The notes under the pieces are model-generated. The model was given only the letters and a program-made list of their open reading frames with translations, had not been told where the DNA came from and ran no database searches. A stretch of 64,000 nt of DNA, taken from Sediminicoccus sp. KRV36. GTDB taxonomy: Bacteria > Pseudomonadota > Alphaproteobacteria > Acetobacterales > Acetobacteraceae. The DNA is taken from contig NZ_CP085081.1 of NCBI RefSeq assembly GCF_023243115.1, forward strand, positions 496,001-560,000, read 5' to 3'. The translations under genes were made by a program, and so were the position numbers. Positions within the stretch are counted from its first letter, which is position 1, and the number at the start of each line of letters is the position of its first letter. Below are positions 28,358 to 37,353 of the stretch, piece after piece.

Positions 28358-29143
28358 ATGGCCAATCCGATCGCTTGCCTGCTCATCATCGGCAATGAGG
28401 TGCTCTCGGGGCGCACGCGCGACGCCAATCTGCAATTCCTCGCCACGCGCCTCGGCGAGATCGGCATTCCGCTGCGCGAGGTGCGCGTCATCCCCGATGT
28501 TCCGGCCACCATCATCAGCACCGTGAACGAGGTGCGCGCGAAGCATGATCACGTCTTCACCACGGGCGGCATCGGCCCCACGCATGACGACATCACCAGC
28601 GAATGCATCGCGGCGGCCTTCGGCGTGCCTTGGGTGGTGCATGAGGAAACCCGCGCGATCATGGCGGCCGACTACGCCCGCCGCGACCCGCCGGTGGAGA
28701 TGAACGCGGCGCGCATGCGCATGGCCACCCTCCCGCTCGGTGCCGTGCCCATCCGCTGCCCGATGACCTCGGCACCCGGCTTCAGCATGGGCAATGTGCA
28801 TGTGATGGCGGGCGTGCCGCGCATCATGCAATCCATGTTCGAGGCGCTGGCGCCCTCGCTCACCGGGGGCGTTCCCGTCGTCTCGCGCAGCGTCTACGCG
28901 CTCGGCGTCTTCGAGGGGAATATCGCCGAGGGGCTGGAAGCGATCCAGAAGCGCTACCCGGACCTGGATATCGGCAGCTACCCCTTCTATCGCCCGACGC
29001 CGGGCAGCACGGGCTTTCCGGGCGGCGGCGTCGCGCTGGTCTCCAAGGGCGTCGCGCTGGCCGAGGTGGAAGCCGCGACGGCCGAGATCACGGCCATGCT
29101 GGCGGCGATGGGCGCAACACCCATCCAGGGCGAGCCGGCCTGA
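28358..29143 (+). CDS. CinA-like molybdopterin-binding domain protein
   Basis: A 261-residue protein from ATG 28358, chosen for its GAGGA site five bases upstream (ATG 28346 is also in frame). It has the MoCF/CinA N-terminal pattern: 'IIGNEVLSGRTRDAN', 'VFTTGGIGPTHDDITSE' and 'MAGVPRIMQSMFE'. The C-terminal amidohydrolase domain of full CinA (nicotinamide mononucleotide deamidase) is absent, so it is the stand-alone molybdopterin-binding form. Its cellular role is not established. Confidence 0.85.
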   Translation: MANPIACLLIIGNEVLSGRTRDANLQFLATRLGEIGIPLREVRVIPDVPATIISTVNEVRAKHDHVFTTGGIGPTHDDITSECIAAAFGVPWVVHEETRAIMAADYARRDPPVEMNAARMRMATLPLGAVPIRCPMTSAPGFSMGNVHVMAGVPRIMQSMFEALAPSLTGGVPVVSRSVYALGVFEGNIAEGLEAIQKRYPDLDIGSYPFYRPTPGSTGFPGGGVALVSKGVALAEVEAATAEITAMLAAMGATPIQGEPA

Positions 29144-29155
29144 GCCGGGGCTGGC

Positions 29156-30136
29156 TCAGGCGGCGTCTTCCGCGCCCTGCAACCGCGCCAGCCGCACGGC
29201 GGTATGGCCGGGCGAGGTGACCAGGCTCGGCATCACCAGCATGCAATCCGCATGGGGCGTGCGAATCTCCGTATCGCCATCCCGTGCGATCAGGGTGCCG
29301 CGGTCAGGGATCACCACCCCGCCGCGCCAGGGCTGGGTGAAGGTGAATTCCGCGCTGCGCGCCGTGATGGTGTGGGTGACGCGCGCCAGGCGCGGCGGGG
29401 CAAGCCTTGCCAACGGCGCGGGCACCACGCCGGCCAGCGCCAGCATGCGGCGCGTGGCGACCTCCATGCGCTGCACCGTCTCCGCCTCCCAGTGCCAGCC
29501 GGCCTCCAGCAGGACGGAGCGCCGGCCGCTGCCGGGCACGGCGAAGCGGCCGTAGTCAATCAGCCGCCGGCCGCCCAGATGGCCGTGATCGGCGACCACC
29601 AGCGCCGGCTCGCCTAGCTCCATCGCCAGCCGCACGGAGGCCTGCGGCCCGCCCACCAGGAACAGCGGATCGGACGGCCAGAGCATGGAGTGCAGGTCGA
29701 GAATGACATCGGCACCGTCGAACACCGGCCGCAGCGCCCGGGCGCGGCGCAGCTCCGAGGAGCGGCGCGGGCCCTCCAGCGTCGCGATATCCCAGAGGCG
29801 GTTCAGATCCTCCTCCAGGAAGCGTGACGCGGTGGGGTCTTCCGCATCGAAGCGCGAAAACGCGTCGAGATTGGCAAAGACCAGCGTGAGGCGCCCGCGG
29901 TCCGGGCGCAGCCCTTCCCGCAGCAGGCGGTCCAGCAGGATGGCTCCGGCGAATTCATTGCCATGGGTCAGCGCCACGATGCAGAGATGCGGGCCGGGGC
30001 TGGCCGCCTGGAAGCTCCAGACGCCAGGCAGCGTGTTGCCGGCGCGCCAGGGCGTGATGTCGGGTGGCGCCAGCCGCTCGGTGCGGCGCGGCGTCTCCAG
30101 CACCTCCGCCAGCGCCGGGGGCAGGCGTGCCTTCAT
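29156..30136 (-). CDS. AstE/AspA-family zinc deacylase
   Basis: A 326-residue protein of the succinylglutamate desuccinylase/aspartoacylase family. Zinc ligands are His58 and Glu61 in 'THGNE' and His149 in 'LDLHS'; the catalytic Glu is likely in 'LLEAGWHWEAETV'. It removes an acyl group from an N-acyl amino acid. No other ast genes are near, so arginine succinyltransferase catabolism is unlikely. Its ATG overlaps the stop of the ArgE-like gene by 4 nt, pairing two deacylases. Confidence 0.82.
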   Translation of the reverse strand: MKARLPPALAEVLETPRRTERLAPPDITPWRAGNTLPGVWSFQAASPGPHLCIVALTHGNEFAGAILLDRLLREGLRPDRGRLTLVFANLDAFSRFDAEDPTASRFLEEDLNRLWDIATLEGPRRSSELRRARALRPVFDGADVILDLHSMLWPSDPLFLVGGPQASVRLAMELGEPALVVADHGHLGGRRLIDYGRFAVPGSGRRSVLLEAGWHWEAETVQRMEVATRRMLALAGVVPAPLARLAPPRLARVTHTITARSAEFTFTQPWRGGVVIPDRGTLIARDGDTEIRTPHADCMLVMPSLVTSPGHTAVRLARLQGAEDAA

Positions 30137-31302
30137 GCGGCGCGCCGCGACTGGCGCTCGATCAGCCGGCCGAGGAAATCGCAGCAGGCGAGCAGCTGCG
30201 TGGTGGTGATGAATTCCTCCGGCTGATGCGCCTGCGCGATGTCACCCGGCCCGCAGACGATCGCGGGGATGCCGGCCTCCTGGTAATAGCCTGCCTCCGT
30301 GCCGTAGCTGACGAAGCCGGCGCGATTGCTGCCCGAGGCGCGTTGCGCCAGCAGCACCAGCGGATCACTTTCGGGCAGGCCGAGCGGCGGCGCATTCGCG
30401 CGGACGCGCAGCTGCATCTCGCTGCCCGGATACACCGCGCGCAATTCCGGCAGGATCACGCTTTCCACATGCGCCACGAATCGCGCGAGGATGTCGGGCG
30501 AGGAATCGCCCGGCACCGCGCGGATCTCGAAGGTGAATTCCGCGCGGTCCGGCACGATGTTCAGCACGGTGCCGCTGTGGAAGGTGCCGGCATGGAGGGT
30601 GGTGTAGGGCGGCTCGAACCCCTCCACCCGGCGGCCGTCGCGCGCGAAGCTGCGCGCCTCGGCCTTCAGCCAGGCGATGGCTTCGGCGGCGGCCATCAGC
30701 GCGTTCACCGTCTCATGCGCGCGGGAGGAATGGCCGGAGAGGCCGGTGAAGACCACATCCCAGCTGGCATAGCCCTTATGGGCGATGACGGGGGCCATGT
30801 TCGTCGGCTCGCCCACCACGCAGAAGCCGGGGGGCGGGGCGTGCCGGCCCAGCACGGGCATCAGCCGCGCGGCACCCCGGAAGCTCGTCTCCTCGTCATG
30901 CGTGAGGCAGATATGGAAGGGGCGGGCCAGATGCGCCGCGGTGAATTCGGGCAGCATGGCCAGGATGCAGGCAACGAAGCCCTTCATGTCGGTCGCGCCG
31001 CGCCCGATCAGCTTGTCGCCATCGGCGCGCAGCGTGAAGGGATCGGCGAGCCAGGCCTGGCCCTCCACCGGCACGCAATCCACATGGGCCGAGAGCGCGA
31101 TCCCACCCTCCAGCCGCGGGCCGATGATGGCGTGGAGATTGGCCTTGCCATTCTCCAGCATCACGCGGGATTCCACGCCATGGGCTTCGAGTTCGGCACT
31201 CACGAATTCAATGAGTTCGACATTGCTGCGGGCACTTGTCGTGTCGAAGGCGACGAGCTGTGCCAGCATGGTCTGGATTCGGGCGATTGACGTCATGGGC
31301 AT
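30133..31302 (-). CDS. argE: ArgE-type M20 deacetylase (acetylornithine deacetylase)
   Basis: A 389-residue M20 metallopeptidase-fold enzyme. 'LSAHVDCVP' gives His73 and Asp75; 'GRGATDMKG' gives the bridging Asp105; 'THDEETSF' gives catalytic Glu137 and metal ligand Glu138. 'AGYYQEAGIPAIVCGPG' is characteristic of ArgE. Since ArgJ is present, it may serve in catabolism or as a broad N-acyl amino acid hydrolase. ATG 31302 has a GGA element seven bases upstream; ATG 31296 is an alternative. It is divergent from the M81 peptidase. Confidence 0.85.
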   Translation of the reverse strand: MPMTSIARIQTMLAQLVAFDTTSARSNVELIEFVSAELEAHGVESRVMLENGKANLHAIIGPRLEGGIALSAHVDCVPVEGQAWLADPFTLRADGDKLIGRGATDMKGFVACILAMLPEFTAAHLARPFHICLTHDEETSFRGAARLMPVLGRHAPPPGFCVVGEPTNMAPVIAHKGYASWDVVFTGLSGHSSRAHETVNALMAAAEAIAWLKAEARSFARDGRRVEGFEPPYTTLHAGTFHSGTVLNIVPDRAEFTFEIRAVPGDSSPDILARFVAHVESVILPELRAVYPGSEMQLRVRANAPPLGLPESDPLVLLAQRASGSNRAGFVSYGTEAGYYQEAGIPAIVCGPGDIAQAHQPEEFITTTQLLACCDFLGRLIERQSRRAA

Positions 31303-31346
31303 GAGCTTATCCACTCGCCGCGCCGCGTCCATCCGGGGGAGCCGAC

Positions 31347-32879
31347 ATGCCGCCACGCATTGCCATTCTGGGCCTTCATCTGGAGGCCAACGCCTTCGCG
31401 CCCACCACGCAGCGCGTGGATTTCGAGCGGCAATGCCTGGCGCGCGGCGCGGCGATCAGCCAGCTGGCACGGGCACCCAACCCGCCCTTGCCCGCCGAAA
31501 TCCCGGGCTTCTACGCGCGGATGGATGCCACGGGCGACTGGACGCCCTGCCCGATCCTGATGGCCGCCGCCCCGCCCGGTGGCCCGATCGCGCAGGCGCT
31601 GTTCCTGGATTTCCTGGATGAGATGCAGCGCGGCCTGGCCGCCGCCCTGCCGCTGGATGGCGTCTATGTGGCGAGCCACGGCGCCAGTTCCGCCACGGGC
31701 GATGAGGATAGCGACGGCACGATCCTCGCGATGGTGCGGCGCCTGGTAGGGCCGTGCGTGCCCATCGTCGTTACGCATGATCTCCATTGCAATGTCAGCG
31801 AGCGGATGATCGAGGCGCTGGATTGCTTCATCGCCTATCGCACCAACCCGCATGTGGACATGGCCGCCCGCGCGGCCGAGGCGACGGATGCGATGCGCGA
31901 ATTGCTGGCCGGCCAGCGCACCGCCAAGGCCTTCCTGCGCCTGCCCCTGACGCCCCCCTCCGTCACGCTGCTGACCGCCGAGGGCCCCTATGCCGACCTG
32001 GTGCGCGATGCCGAGGCGATCATGGCGAGCGACCCCGCCATCCTGAATGCCAGCGTCACCGGCGGCTTCACCTTCAGCGACCTGCCCAAATGCGGCATCA
32101 CCATCACCGTCACCGCGCGCGATGCGGATATGGCGGCCGCCAGGCGTGCCTGCGCGCAGCTGGCGCGGCGTGGCTGGGCGGAGCGCGCGCGCCACACCCG
32201 GCGCCTGCTCTCCATCGCCGAGGCCACGGAACTGGCGCTGCAAGCCGGCCAGGGCGCGGCCCCCCCGGTGATCTATTCCGATGCGGGGGACAATCCGGGC
32301 GGTGGCGGGCGCGGCAGCACCACCTACACGCTCAGCGCGCTGCATGCGGCGCGGGTGCCGGGCGTCGTGCTGGGGTTGTTCGTGGACCCGGCCCTTGCGG
32401 CCGAAGCGCATGCGCTGGGCGAGGGGGCGCATTTCCATGCCGTCTTCAACCGCGTCGAATCTGAATTCTCGAAGCGCTTCGAATCCGGGGCGCGCATCCT
32501 CAAGCTCACCGATGGCGAGGGCGTGGGCCGGCGCGGCACCATGGCCGGCCGGAGCTTCCAGCTCGGCCCCACGGCGCTGCTGGAGCTGGATGATTCGGGC
32601 ATGAGGATCGTCGTCATCAGCCTGCGCCGGCAATGCCATGAGCCACGCACGCTCGAGATGCACGGCATTGATATCGCCGCCGCGCGGGTGGTGGTGGTGA
32701 AAAGCCGCGGGCATTTCCGCGCGGGCTTCGACGAATTTTTCCCCAATGAGCGCATCCATGAGGTGGACAGCGCGGGGCTGACCAGCCCGGTGCTGACCAA
32801 TTTCGCCTGGAAGCGCCTGCCTCGGCCAACCTGGCCGCTGGACCCCGAGGCGGTCTGGAATGATCCCGGCTGGAATTGA
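31347..32879 (+). CDS. M81-family metallopeptidase (MlrC-like)
   Basis: A 510-residue protein of the microcystinase C family. The N-terminal DUF1485-like half opens 'RIAILGLHLEANAFAP' and has 'DGVYVASHGASSATGDEDSDG', 'VTHDLHCNVSERM' and 'YRTNPHVDMAARA'. The C-terminal half has 'SDAGDNPGGGGRGSTT' and 'VVVKSRGHFRAGFDEFF'. MlrC of sphingomonads hydrolyses linearised microcystin peptides; most other members have unknown amide substrates. Its place beside two deacylases suggests a role in degrading an N-acylated peptide or amino acid. A GGGGGAG site precedes the ATG. Confidence 0.9.
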   Translation: MPPRIAILGLHLEANAFAPTTQRVDFERQCLARGAAISQLARAPNPPLPAEIPGFYARMDATGDWTPCPILMAAAPPGGPIAQALFLDFLDEMQRGLAAALPLDGVYVASHGASSATGDEDSDGTILAMVRRLVGPCVPIVVTHDLHCNVSERMIEALDCFIAYRTNPHVDMAARAAEATDAMRELLAGQRTAKAFLRLPLTPPSVTLLTAEGPYADLVRDAEAIMASDPAILNASVTGGFTFSDLPKCGITITVTARDADMAAARRACAQLARRGWAERARHTRRLLSIAEATELALQAGQGAAPPVIYSDAGDNPGGGGRGSTTYTLSALHAARVPGVVLGLFVDPALAAEAHALGEGAHFHAVFNRVESEFSKRFESGARILKLTDGEGVGRRGTMAGRSFQLGPTALLELDDSGMRIVVISLRRQCHEPRTLEMHGIDIAAARVVVVKSRGHFRAGFDEFFPNERIHEVDSAGLTSPVLTNFAWKRLPRPTWPLDPEAVWNDPGWN

Positions 32880-33111
32880 TCCTGCCCCGCGCCCTGTGAT
32901 GCATCGGAGCGATCGGGCGAAGGCCGTTGTAAAGATTTCGCCCAAGCGCTCAGACTGGGACTCAGGAGAGGAGCCCGGGACCACGCAGAACAACAACTCG
33001 GACGACGCCGGATGGAACCAGGCATGACGCATCGTGGTGATCCATTCATGCGCTTCGATCGCCTCGCGCCCGAATGCCTTCACGCGCTGATGAACCTGAT
33101 CACCGATGCGG

Positions 33112-33336
33112 CTACGGCCGAGCAGGCGTTGGGCCAGCCCATTGCTCTGCTGCATCTGCCTGAACAGGTTGCGGCAGGCCTGCCTGGACGGATGATGCGC
33201 CCAACAGCGCAGTCGCCTCGCGATGGTTCAGCCCTTCCCCCGGCACTGCGACCAGCATGCGTTGCCGCAGGCCCAAGGATGGGGCTTTCGGCACCCCTGC
33301 CGGCTCCGGCCGGGCAGAGAGTGGGATCAGAACCAA
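33112..33336 (-). pseudogene. Possible transposase N-terminal remnant (IS630-like)
   Basis: The minus-strand translation contains 'GLRQRMLVAVPGEGLNHREA' followed by 'TALLGASSVQA', which resembles the helix-turn-helix start of IS630-family transposases. No catalytic DDE part follows, and the frame breaks after 74 residues. Terminal inverted repeats were not seen. The whole gap 32880-33430 has no convincing intact gene; the 32880-33111 part is unrecognised. Low confidence. Confidence 0.3.
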
Positions 33337-33430
33337 GTCACCGCAGGAAGCTCAAGCGATCCATTCGGCCGGGGCAATGCTCCTGAGCCACATATCCGGG
33401 GCGTTGCGTGCATCCAGGCAAAGCAGCACC

Positions 33431-34087
33431 TCACTCCGTCCGGCGCTCTGCCACGATCAGCACATTCGCGAACGGCGTCTTCCCCCAGCACGGCACCATT
33501 CGCGTGTGAAAGCCGCGCCTCTCCAGCACGGCGGCGAGTGCGGCGGGCGGCAACGGATCCACCCGCGCGCCGGAATGGGGCCAGAAGGGCCGTGCCAGGC
33601 GTTCCAGCGTCACGGCAAAGCGACCCCGCCACCCGGCCGCCGCATCAAGCGAGCGAAGGATCACCCGCTCACGCGCCGCATCGGCGGCGGCGTGCAGCAG
33701 CTTGAGCGCCGCCCCCGCTTCCATCGTGTAGAGCACATCAATCAGCAGCACGGTGTCGCCCGCCGGCACACGGAAATCATGCGCGAGATCCCGCGTGATC
33801 GCGGTGATCGGCAAGCCTTTCCCGGCCTCGCGCAGATCCGCCAGTGAGCCCTCGGCCCAATCCAGCGCCGTGCAGGACGGTGCCAGCCCCGCTTCCAGCA
33901 ACGCGACCGTAATCTGCCCCCGCCCGCACCCGACATCCACCAAAGCGCCAAAGCCCCGCGGCCGCGCGAGGTCCAGCAGGGCAAGATGGATCGGGTCCCG
34001 CTTCAACTTCGACGCCACGTAATGGCGCGTAAACCGCCCGCAGCCCCGGTAGCGGGCCGCGGTGCGTGCAAGGGCAGGCTCCGTCAA
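33431..34087 (-). CDS. Class I SAM-dependent methyltransferase of the APE locus
   Basis: A 218-residue soluble methyltransferase. Motif I is 'LVDVGCGRGQ' (49-58), followed by the acidic 'CTALDWAEGS' and 'VLLIDVLYTMEAGAAL'. It is the last gene of the 12-gene operon. The start is a TTG at 34087 that overlaps the preceding stop (TTGA), and no other plausible start exists nearby. It could methylate the aryl head ring or its hydroxyl, as seen in some aryl polyenes; this target is inferred. Confidence 0.78.
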   Translation of the reverse strand: MTEPALARTAARYRGCGRFTRHYVASKLKRDPIHLALLDLARPRGFGALVDVGCGRGQITVALLEAGLAPSCTALDWAEGSLADLREAGKGLPITAITRDLAHDFRVPAGDTVLLIDVLYTMEAGAALKLLHAAADAARERVILRSLDAAAGWRGRFAVTLERLARPFWPHSGARVDPLPPAALAAVLERRGFHTRMVPCWGKTPFANVLIVAERRTE

Positions 34088-35370
34088 GCGATACCGGGCC
34101 GGCTCGGTTGATGCCCTTCAGGCATGGCGGGGCCTAACCCCAGGCGATGCATGGCGGAGAACACATGGAAAATCGTCTTGAAGGAGAGGATGGGCAGCAC
34201 CGCACGCCAATCGCCCCGCAGATTTCCGGCCAGCATGTTGATGATGCCATCGCGCATCCACAGCGTATTGCGCGGCGCCATGAAGAGCGAGCGCAGCACA
34301 GGGTCGTTGATGCGGTAGATCAGCCAGCCAATCCGATCCATCGCGCGGGCCAGTTCGCGGTTGGTGCGCAGCGCGAGTTGTTCGCCACGCGCCGGGTTAT
34401 CCAGCCACACATGGGCGGCCTCCGCGCCCAATTCGCCCGCTGTCATTGCCATCAGAACGCCCGTGGAGAACATCGGATCCACGAAGCCGTAGGCGTCCCC
34501 GATCATCAGATAGCCATCCCCGCAACCTGATGTGGCGCGGTAGGAATAGTTGGCAGTGCTATGAATCTCGGACGCGATGCTGGCGCCGCGCAGCCTTGCG
34601 CTCACCGTCGGGCTGGAGGCGATGCGCTGCATCAGGATGTCCTGCGCGCTGCCCTGCCGCCCCTTCCAGGCCGACGGATTACCGACGAAGCCGACACTCA
34701 TCACATCGCCCGGCAGAGGGATCAGCCAGAACCAGCCATCCTCGGCCAGATGGATGCTGATATAGCCATCCAATTCGCCCGTGCGCCGCTCCACGCCCTG
34801 GAAATGCGCATACATCGCGGCGGTGTTGTTCTTCTTGTTGGCCTCCTTCAGCCGCATCTTGCCGGCCAGGAAGGTATCGCGCCCCGAGGCATCCAGCACG
34901 AAGCGCGGCCGGAAGCTCAGCTTCGCGCCATCAGGGCCTTGAGCCTCCACCGCCGCGCGCTCGCCTTTCGCGCCGAAGCGGATTTCCGTGACCTGCGTCT
35001 CCTCCCGCGTTTCGGCGCCGAGGCGTGCGGCATTGGCGAAAAGTGCCGCGTCGAAATCCGCGCGCTTCACCTGCCAGGCATGGGTGCGCGAGCGGTTGAG
35101 CGCCAGGCGGAAGGGGAAGGCGGCACTGCGCCCGGTGCGGTCGGACACGAATTCGGCGCCGGGCTTGTGCACGCCCATGGCGCGCACCGTGTCCACCACG
35201 CCCAGCTTTTCCAGGATATCAAGATTGCGCGGCAGCAGGCTCTCGCCGATGTGGAAGCGCGGATGGCGGGCCTTTTCCAGCAGCACCACGCGGCGCCCGG
35301 CTTTCGCGAGCAGGGCGGCCGCGGTCGAACCCGCCGGGCCACCGCCCACCACAAGGACATCCGGCTCCAT
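34084..35370 (-). CDS. FAD-dependent halogenase-like oxidoreductase of the APE locus
   Basis: A 428-residue flavoprotein. The FAD motif GGGPAG is at 9-14, 'GESLLP' at 42-47, and the second FAD segment 'GDAYGFVDPMFSTG' at 291-304. The flavin halogenase motif WxWxIP is present as WFWLIP (213-218), and Lys69 in 'GVHKPGAEF' aligns with the catalytic lysine position. Thus a halogenase acting on the aryl head is plausible, as in brominated xanthomonadins. Some relatives are only oxygenases. Three adjacent ATGs (35376, 35373, 35370) follow AGGAAGGA; 35370 has the best spacing. An ATG at 35400 overlapping the previous stop is also possible. Confidence 0.78.
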   Translation of the reverse strand: MEPDVLVVGGGPAGSTAAALLAKAGRRVVLLEKARHPRFHIGESLLPRNLDILEKLGVVDTVRAMGVHKPGAEFVSDRTGRSAAFPFRLALNRSRTHAWQVKRADFDAALFANAARLGAETREETQVTEIRFGAKGERAAVEAQGPDGAKLSFRPRFVLDASGRDTFLAGKMRLKEANKKNNTAAMYAHFQGVERRTGELDGYISIHLAEDGWFWLIPLPGDVMSVGFVGNPSAWKGRQGSAQDILMQRIASSPTVSARLRGASIASEIHSTANYSYRATSGCGDGYLMIGDAYGFVDPMFSTGVLMAMTAGELGAEAAHVWLDNPARGEQLALRTNRELARAMDRIGWLIYRINDPVLRSLFMAPRNTLWMRDGIINMLAGNLRGDWRAVLPILSFKTIFHVFSAMHRLGLGPAMPEGHQPSRPGIA

Positions 35371-35396
35371 CATCATTCCTTCCTGGTGCGTGCGGA

Positions 35397-36116
35397 TCAT
35401 GCCATGCCGCCATTGATGGAAACAACCTGGCCATTGATGTAACCGGCCTGCTCGGAGGCGAGGAAGCCGACCAGATCGGCCACCTCCTCGGGCGTGCCGG
35501 CGCGCCTGGCGGGGACGATGGCCGCGATCTGCTGCGTATCCATCACAGCCGCGACGGAGGGCGAGGCGATGATGCCCGGCGCCACCGCATTGGCTGTCAC
35601 ACCCCGGCTTGCCACCTCCCGCGCGAGGGACCGCACCGCGCCATGCAGCCCGGCCTTGGCCGCGGCGTAGTTCACCTGGCCCCGATTGCCCGTGATCGCC
35701 GCCACCGAGGAAATGGCGATCACCCGGCCCCAGCGCGTCCCGATCATCGGCAGCATGATGGGGCGCAGCACGTTGAAGAACCCGTTCAGCGAGACATCGA
35801 TGACTGAGCGCCATTGCCCCTCGCTCATGCCGGCCAGCGGCACGTCATCATGCAGCCCGGCATTATGCACCAGCACCTGCGGCACACCGGCCGCGATCAC
35901 GGGGGCCAGGGCTTCCTTTGCGGCAGCGAAGTCGCACAGGTCAAAGACCAGGGCCTCGGCCGAATATCCCCCGGCGATCAGGTCTTCGGCCAGGGCCTGG
36001 GCGCGGGCGCCATTCGCATGGGCATGCACCAGAACATGCAGGCCATCCCGTGCGAGGCGCCGGCAGATGGCCGCGCCGATCGGGCTGCTGCCGCCAGTGA
36101 CCAGCGCGCGCCTCAT
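35397..36116 (-). CDS. 3-ketoacyl-ACP reductase of the APE locus (ApeQ-like)
   Basis: A 239-residue short-chain dehydrogenase. The cofactor loop is 'VTGGSSPIGAAIC', in which Pro12 replaces the usual middle glycine. 'LVHNAG' (82-87), Ser137 in 'AISSVAA' and the YxxxK pair Tyr150/Lys154 complete the active site. It reduces 3-ketoacyl-ACP with NADPH during polyene extension. The ATG overlaps the dehydratase stop by 4 nt. Confidence 0.88.
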   Translation of the reverse strand: MRRALVTGGSSPIGAAICRRLARDGLHVLVHAHANGARAQALAEDLIAGGYSAEALVFDLCDFAAAKEALAPVIAAGVPQVLVHNAGLHDDVPLAGMSEGQWRSVIDVSLNGFFNVLRPIMLPMIGTRWGRVIAISSVAAITGNRGQVNYAAAKAGLHGAVRSLAREVASRGVTANAVAPGIIASPSVAAVMDTQQIAAIVPARRAGTPEEVADLVGFLASEQAGYINGQVVSINGGMA

Positions 36117-36532
36117 GCCTGTTTCGGCCAGGCGATGACAGCGCGGCCTTGCAGCAGCATGCGGCCATCCTCGGCGTTCAATTCCAGATCGTAGATCACG
36201 CCGCCGCTTTCCTCGCTCACCAGGCGGGCCGTGGCCCGCAATTCCCCCAGTTCGGGGTCGTCCAGCCGCTCGACGCTCCAGGCCAGATCGCGCAGCACCG
36301 CGACATAGCCGCGCTGGGCCGCGCCGCCGCCCCGCATGGCGCCATGCACGGCCGCGGCCTGCAGCGCGATCTCGATGCCGCACACGGCCGGCAGGATGCC
36401 GCCGCGCCGCAGCGGATTGCCGGCTGCCAGATGCGCGCGCGTCCCGCAGACGGCCTGCGCGTCATTCCAGTCCAGGATGCGATCCAGCAGGACCATCGCA
36501 CCGCCATGCGGCAGCAATTCGGCGGGCGTCAT
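36113..36532 (-). CDS. 3-hydroxyacyl-ACP dehydratase, hotdog fold (ApeP-like)
   Basis: A 139-residue hotdog protein. 'LLPHGGAMVLLDRILDW' carries the candidate catalytic His9, and 'ILPAVCGIEIALQAAAVHG' forms the central helix, as in the ApeP-type dehydratases. It removes water from the 3-hydroxyacyl intermediate to create each double bond. A second, shorter hotdog protein is encoded at 42352-42657, so they probably work as a pair. It overlaps its neighbours at both ends by 4 nt. Confidence 0.85.
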   Translation of the reverse strand: MTPAELLPHGGAMVLLDRILDWNDAQAVCGTRAHLAAGNPLRRGGILPAVCGIEIALQAAAVHGAMRGGGAAQRGYVAVLRDLAWSVERLDDPELGELRATARLVSEESGGVIYDLELNAEDGRMLLQGRAVIAWPKQA

Positions 36533-37353
36533 GCCGGCGTGACCTCGATGCCGAGGCTGCCGTCGAAATAGGCTGCGTCGCAGAGGCCGGCTTCACGCCG
36601 GGCCAGCTGCTCCAGCAGGCGCAAGGATTGCGCAGCCGGATTTCCCGCCGCCAATGCGGCAAGCCCCATCTCGCGCGGCGCAACGGGCCCCCGGGGCGGG
36701 GCGATGGCATGCGTGACGGCCAGCCGCGCCAGGCCCTGGTCGGCAGATGGCGCCAGCACCAGCCCCACGCCGAAGGGCGCGGTCACCGGGCGCAGCCGCG
36801 CATAGGGCGCCGGCATCGGGTGGTCATACACACAGAGCAGCACCGGCGCCCCGGCATCCACCTCCAGCATCGCCATCAGCAGCGCCGCCGCCCAGGTGGA
36901 ATCATGGCAGCCCAGGCAGGTCGCCGGCAGCGGATTGCGGGTCGCGATGGACCAATAGCCGGCCGCGGCATTGTGCACCGAGTTGTGGAATTGCGTGGGT
37001 GAGACGATGCGCTCGCGGTCAGCCCCGGCCTGGGTCAGCGCATCCAGGATGGAGCCGACCACCGGCCCGTCGCCATTGGCGCTGCCAAAGACGCAGCGCA
37101 GCCCGGCGGGGTCGAGTGCTGCGCCCTCGACCGCCATCTGCGCCACGTGGAGTGCCAGGCGCACCACCGCCCCGGTCCGCCGGCGCTCATTGGGTGCCAG
37201 CATCGTCGGCGCGGGGGGCGGGGAGTCCTGCGGCGCGTGGGCCGCGCGCCCGGTCAGGACGGCCTCGCTCGCAGCCCAGCCCTCCAGCCCGGGCCCCCAG
37301 AGTGAAACGCCCAGAATGTCGGCGTGCAGGATGCGGGGCTCGGCGCGGCTCAT
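36529..37353 (-). CDS. Ketosynthase-like chain-length-factor protein of the APE locus
   Basis: A 274-residue protein of the short beta-ketoacyl synthase (ketoacyl-synt_2) type. It has the 'FHNSVHNAAAGYWSIAT' segment and then 'CLGCHDSTWAAALLMAMLE', where a true ketosynthase has its Cys nucleophile motif. The His-His part of a full KS is absent, so a non-catalytic partner of the full KS (chain length factor) is likely. In the E. coli aryl polyene system a similar short KS pairs with other KS proteins. ATG 37353 overlaps the KS stop. Confidence 0.8.
   Translation of the reverse strand: MSRAEPRILHADILGVSLWGPGLEGWAASEAVLTGRAAHAPQDSPPPAPTMLAPNERRRTGAVVRLALHVAQMAVEGAALDPAGLRCVFGSANGDGPVVGSILDALTQAGADRERIVSPTQFHNSVHNAAAGYWSIATRNPLPATCLGCHDSTWAAALLMAMLEVDAGAPVLLCVYDHPMPAPYARLRPVTAPFGVGLVLAPSADQGLARLAVTHAIAPPRGPVAPREMGLAALAAGNPAAQSLRLLEQLARREAGLCDAAYFDGSLGIEVTPA

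Noticed and set aside
29156..30136. AstE of the arginine succinyltransferase pathway
   Set aside because: No astA, astB, astC or astD is in the window; a general family name is safer.
31293..33155. Long minus-strand frame opposite the M81 peptidase
   Set aside because: Mirror of the peptidase codons; no domain or signal supports it.
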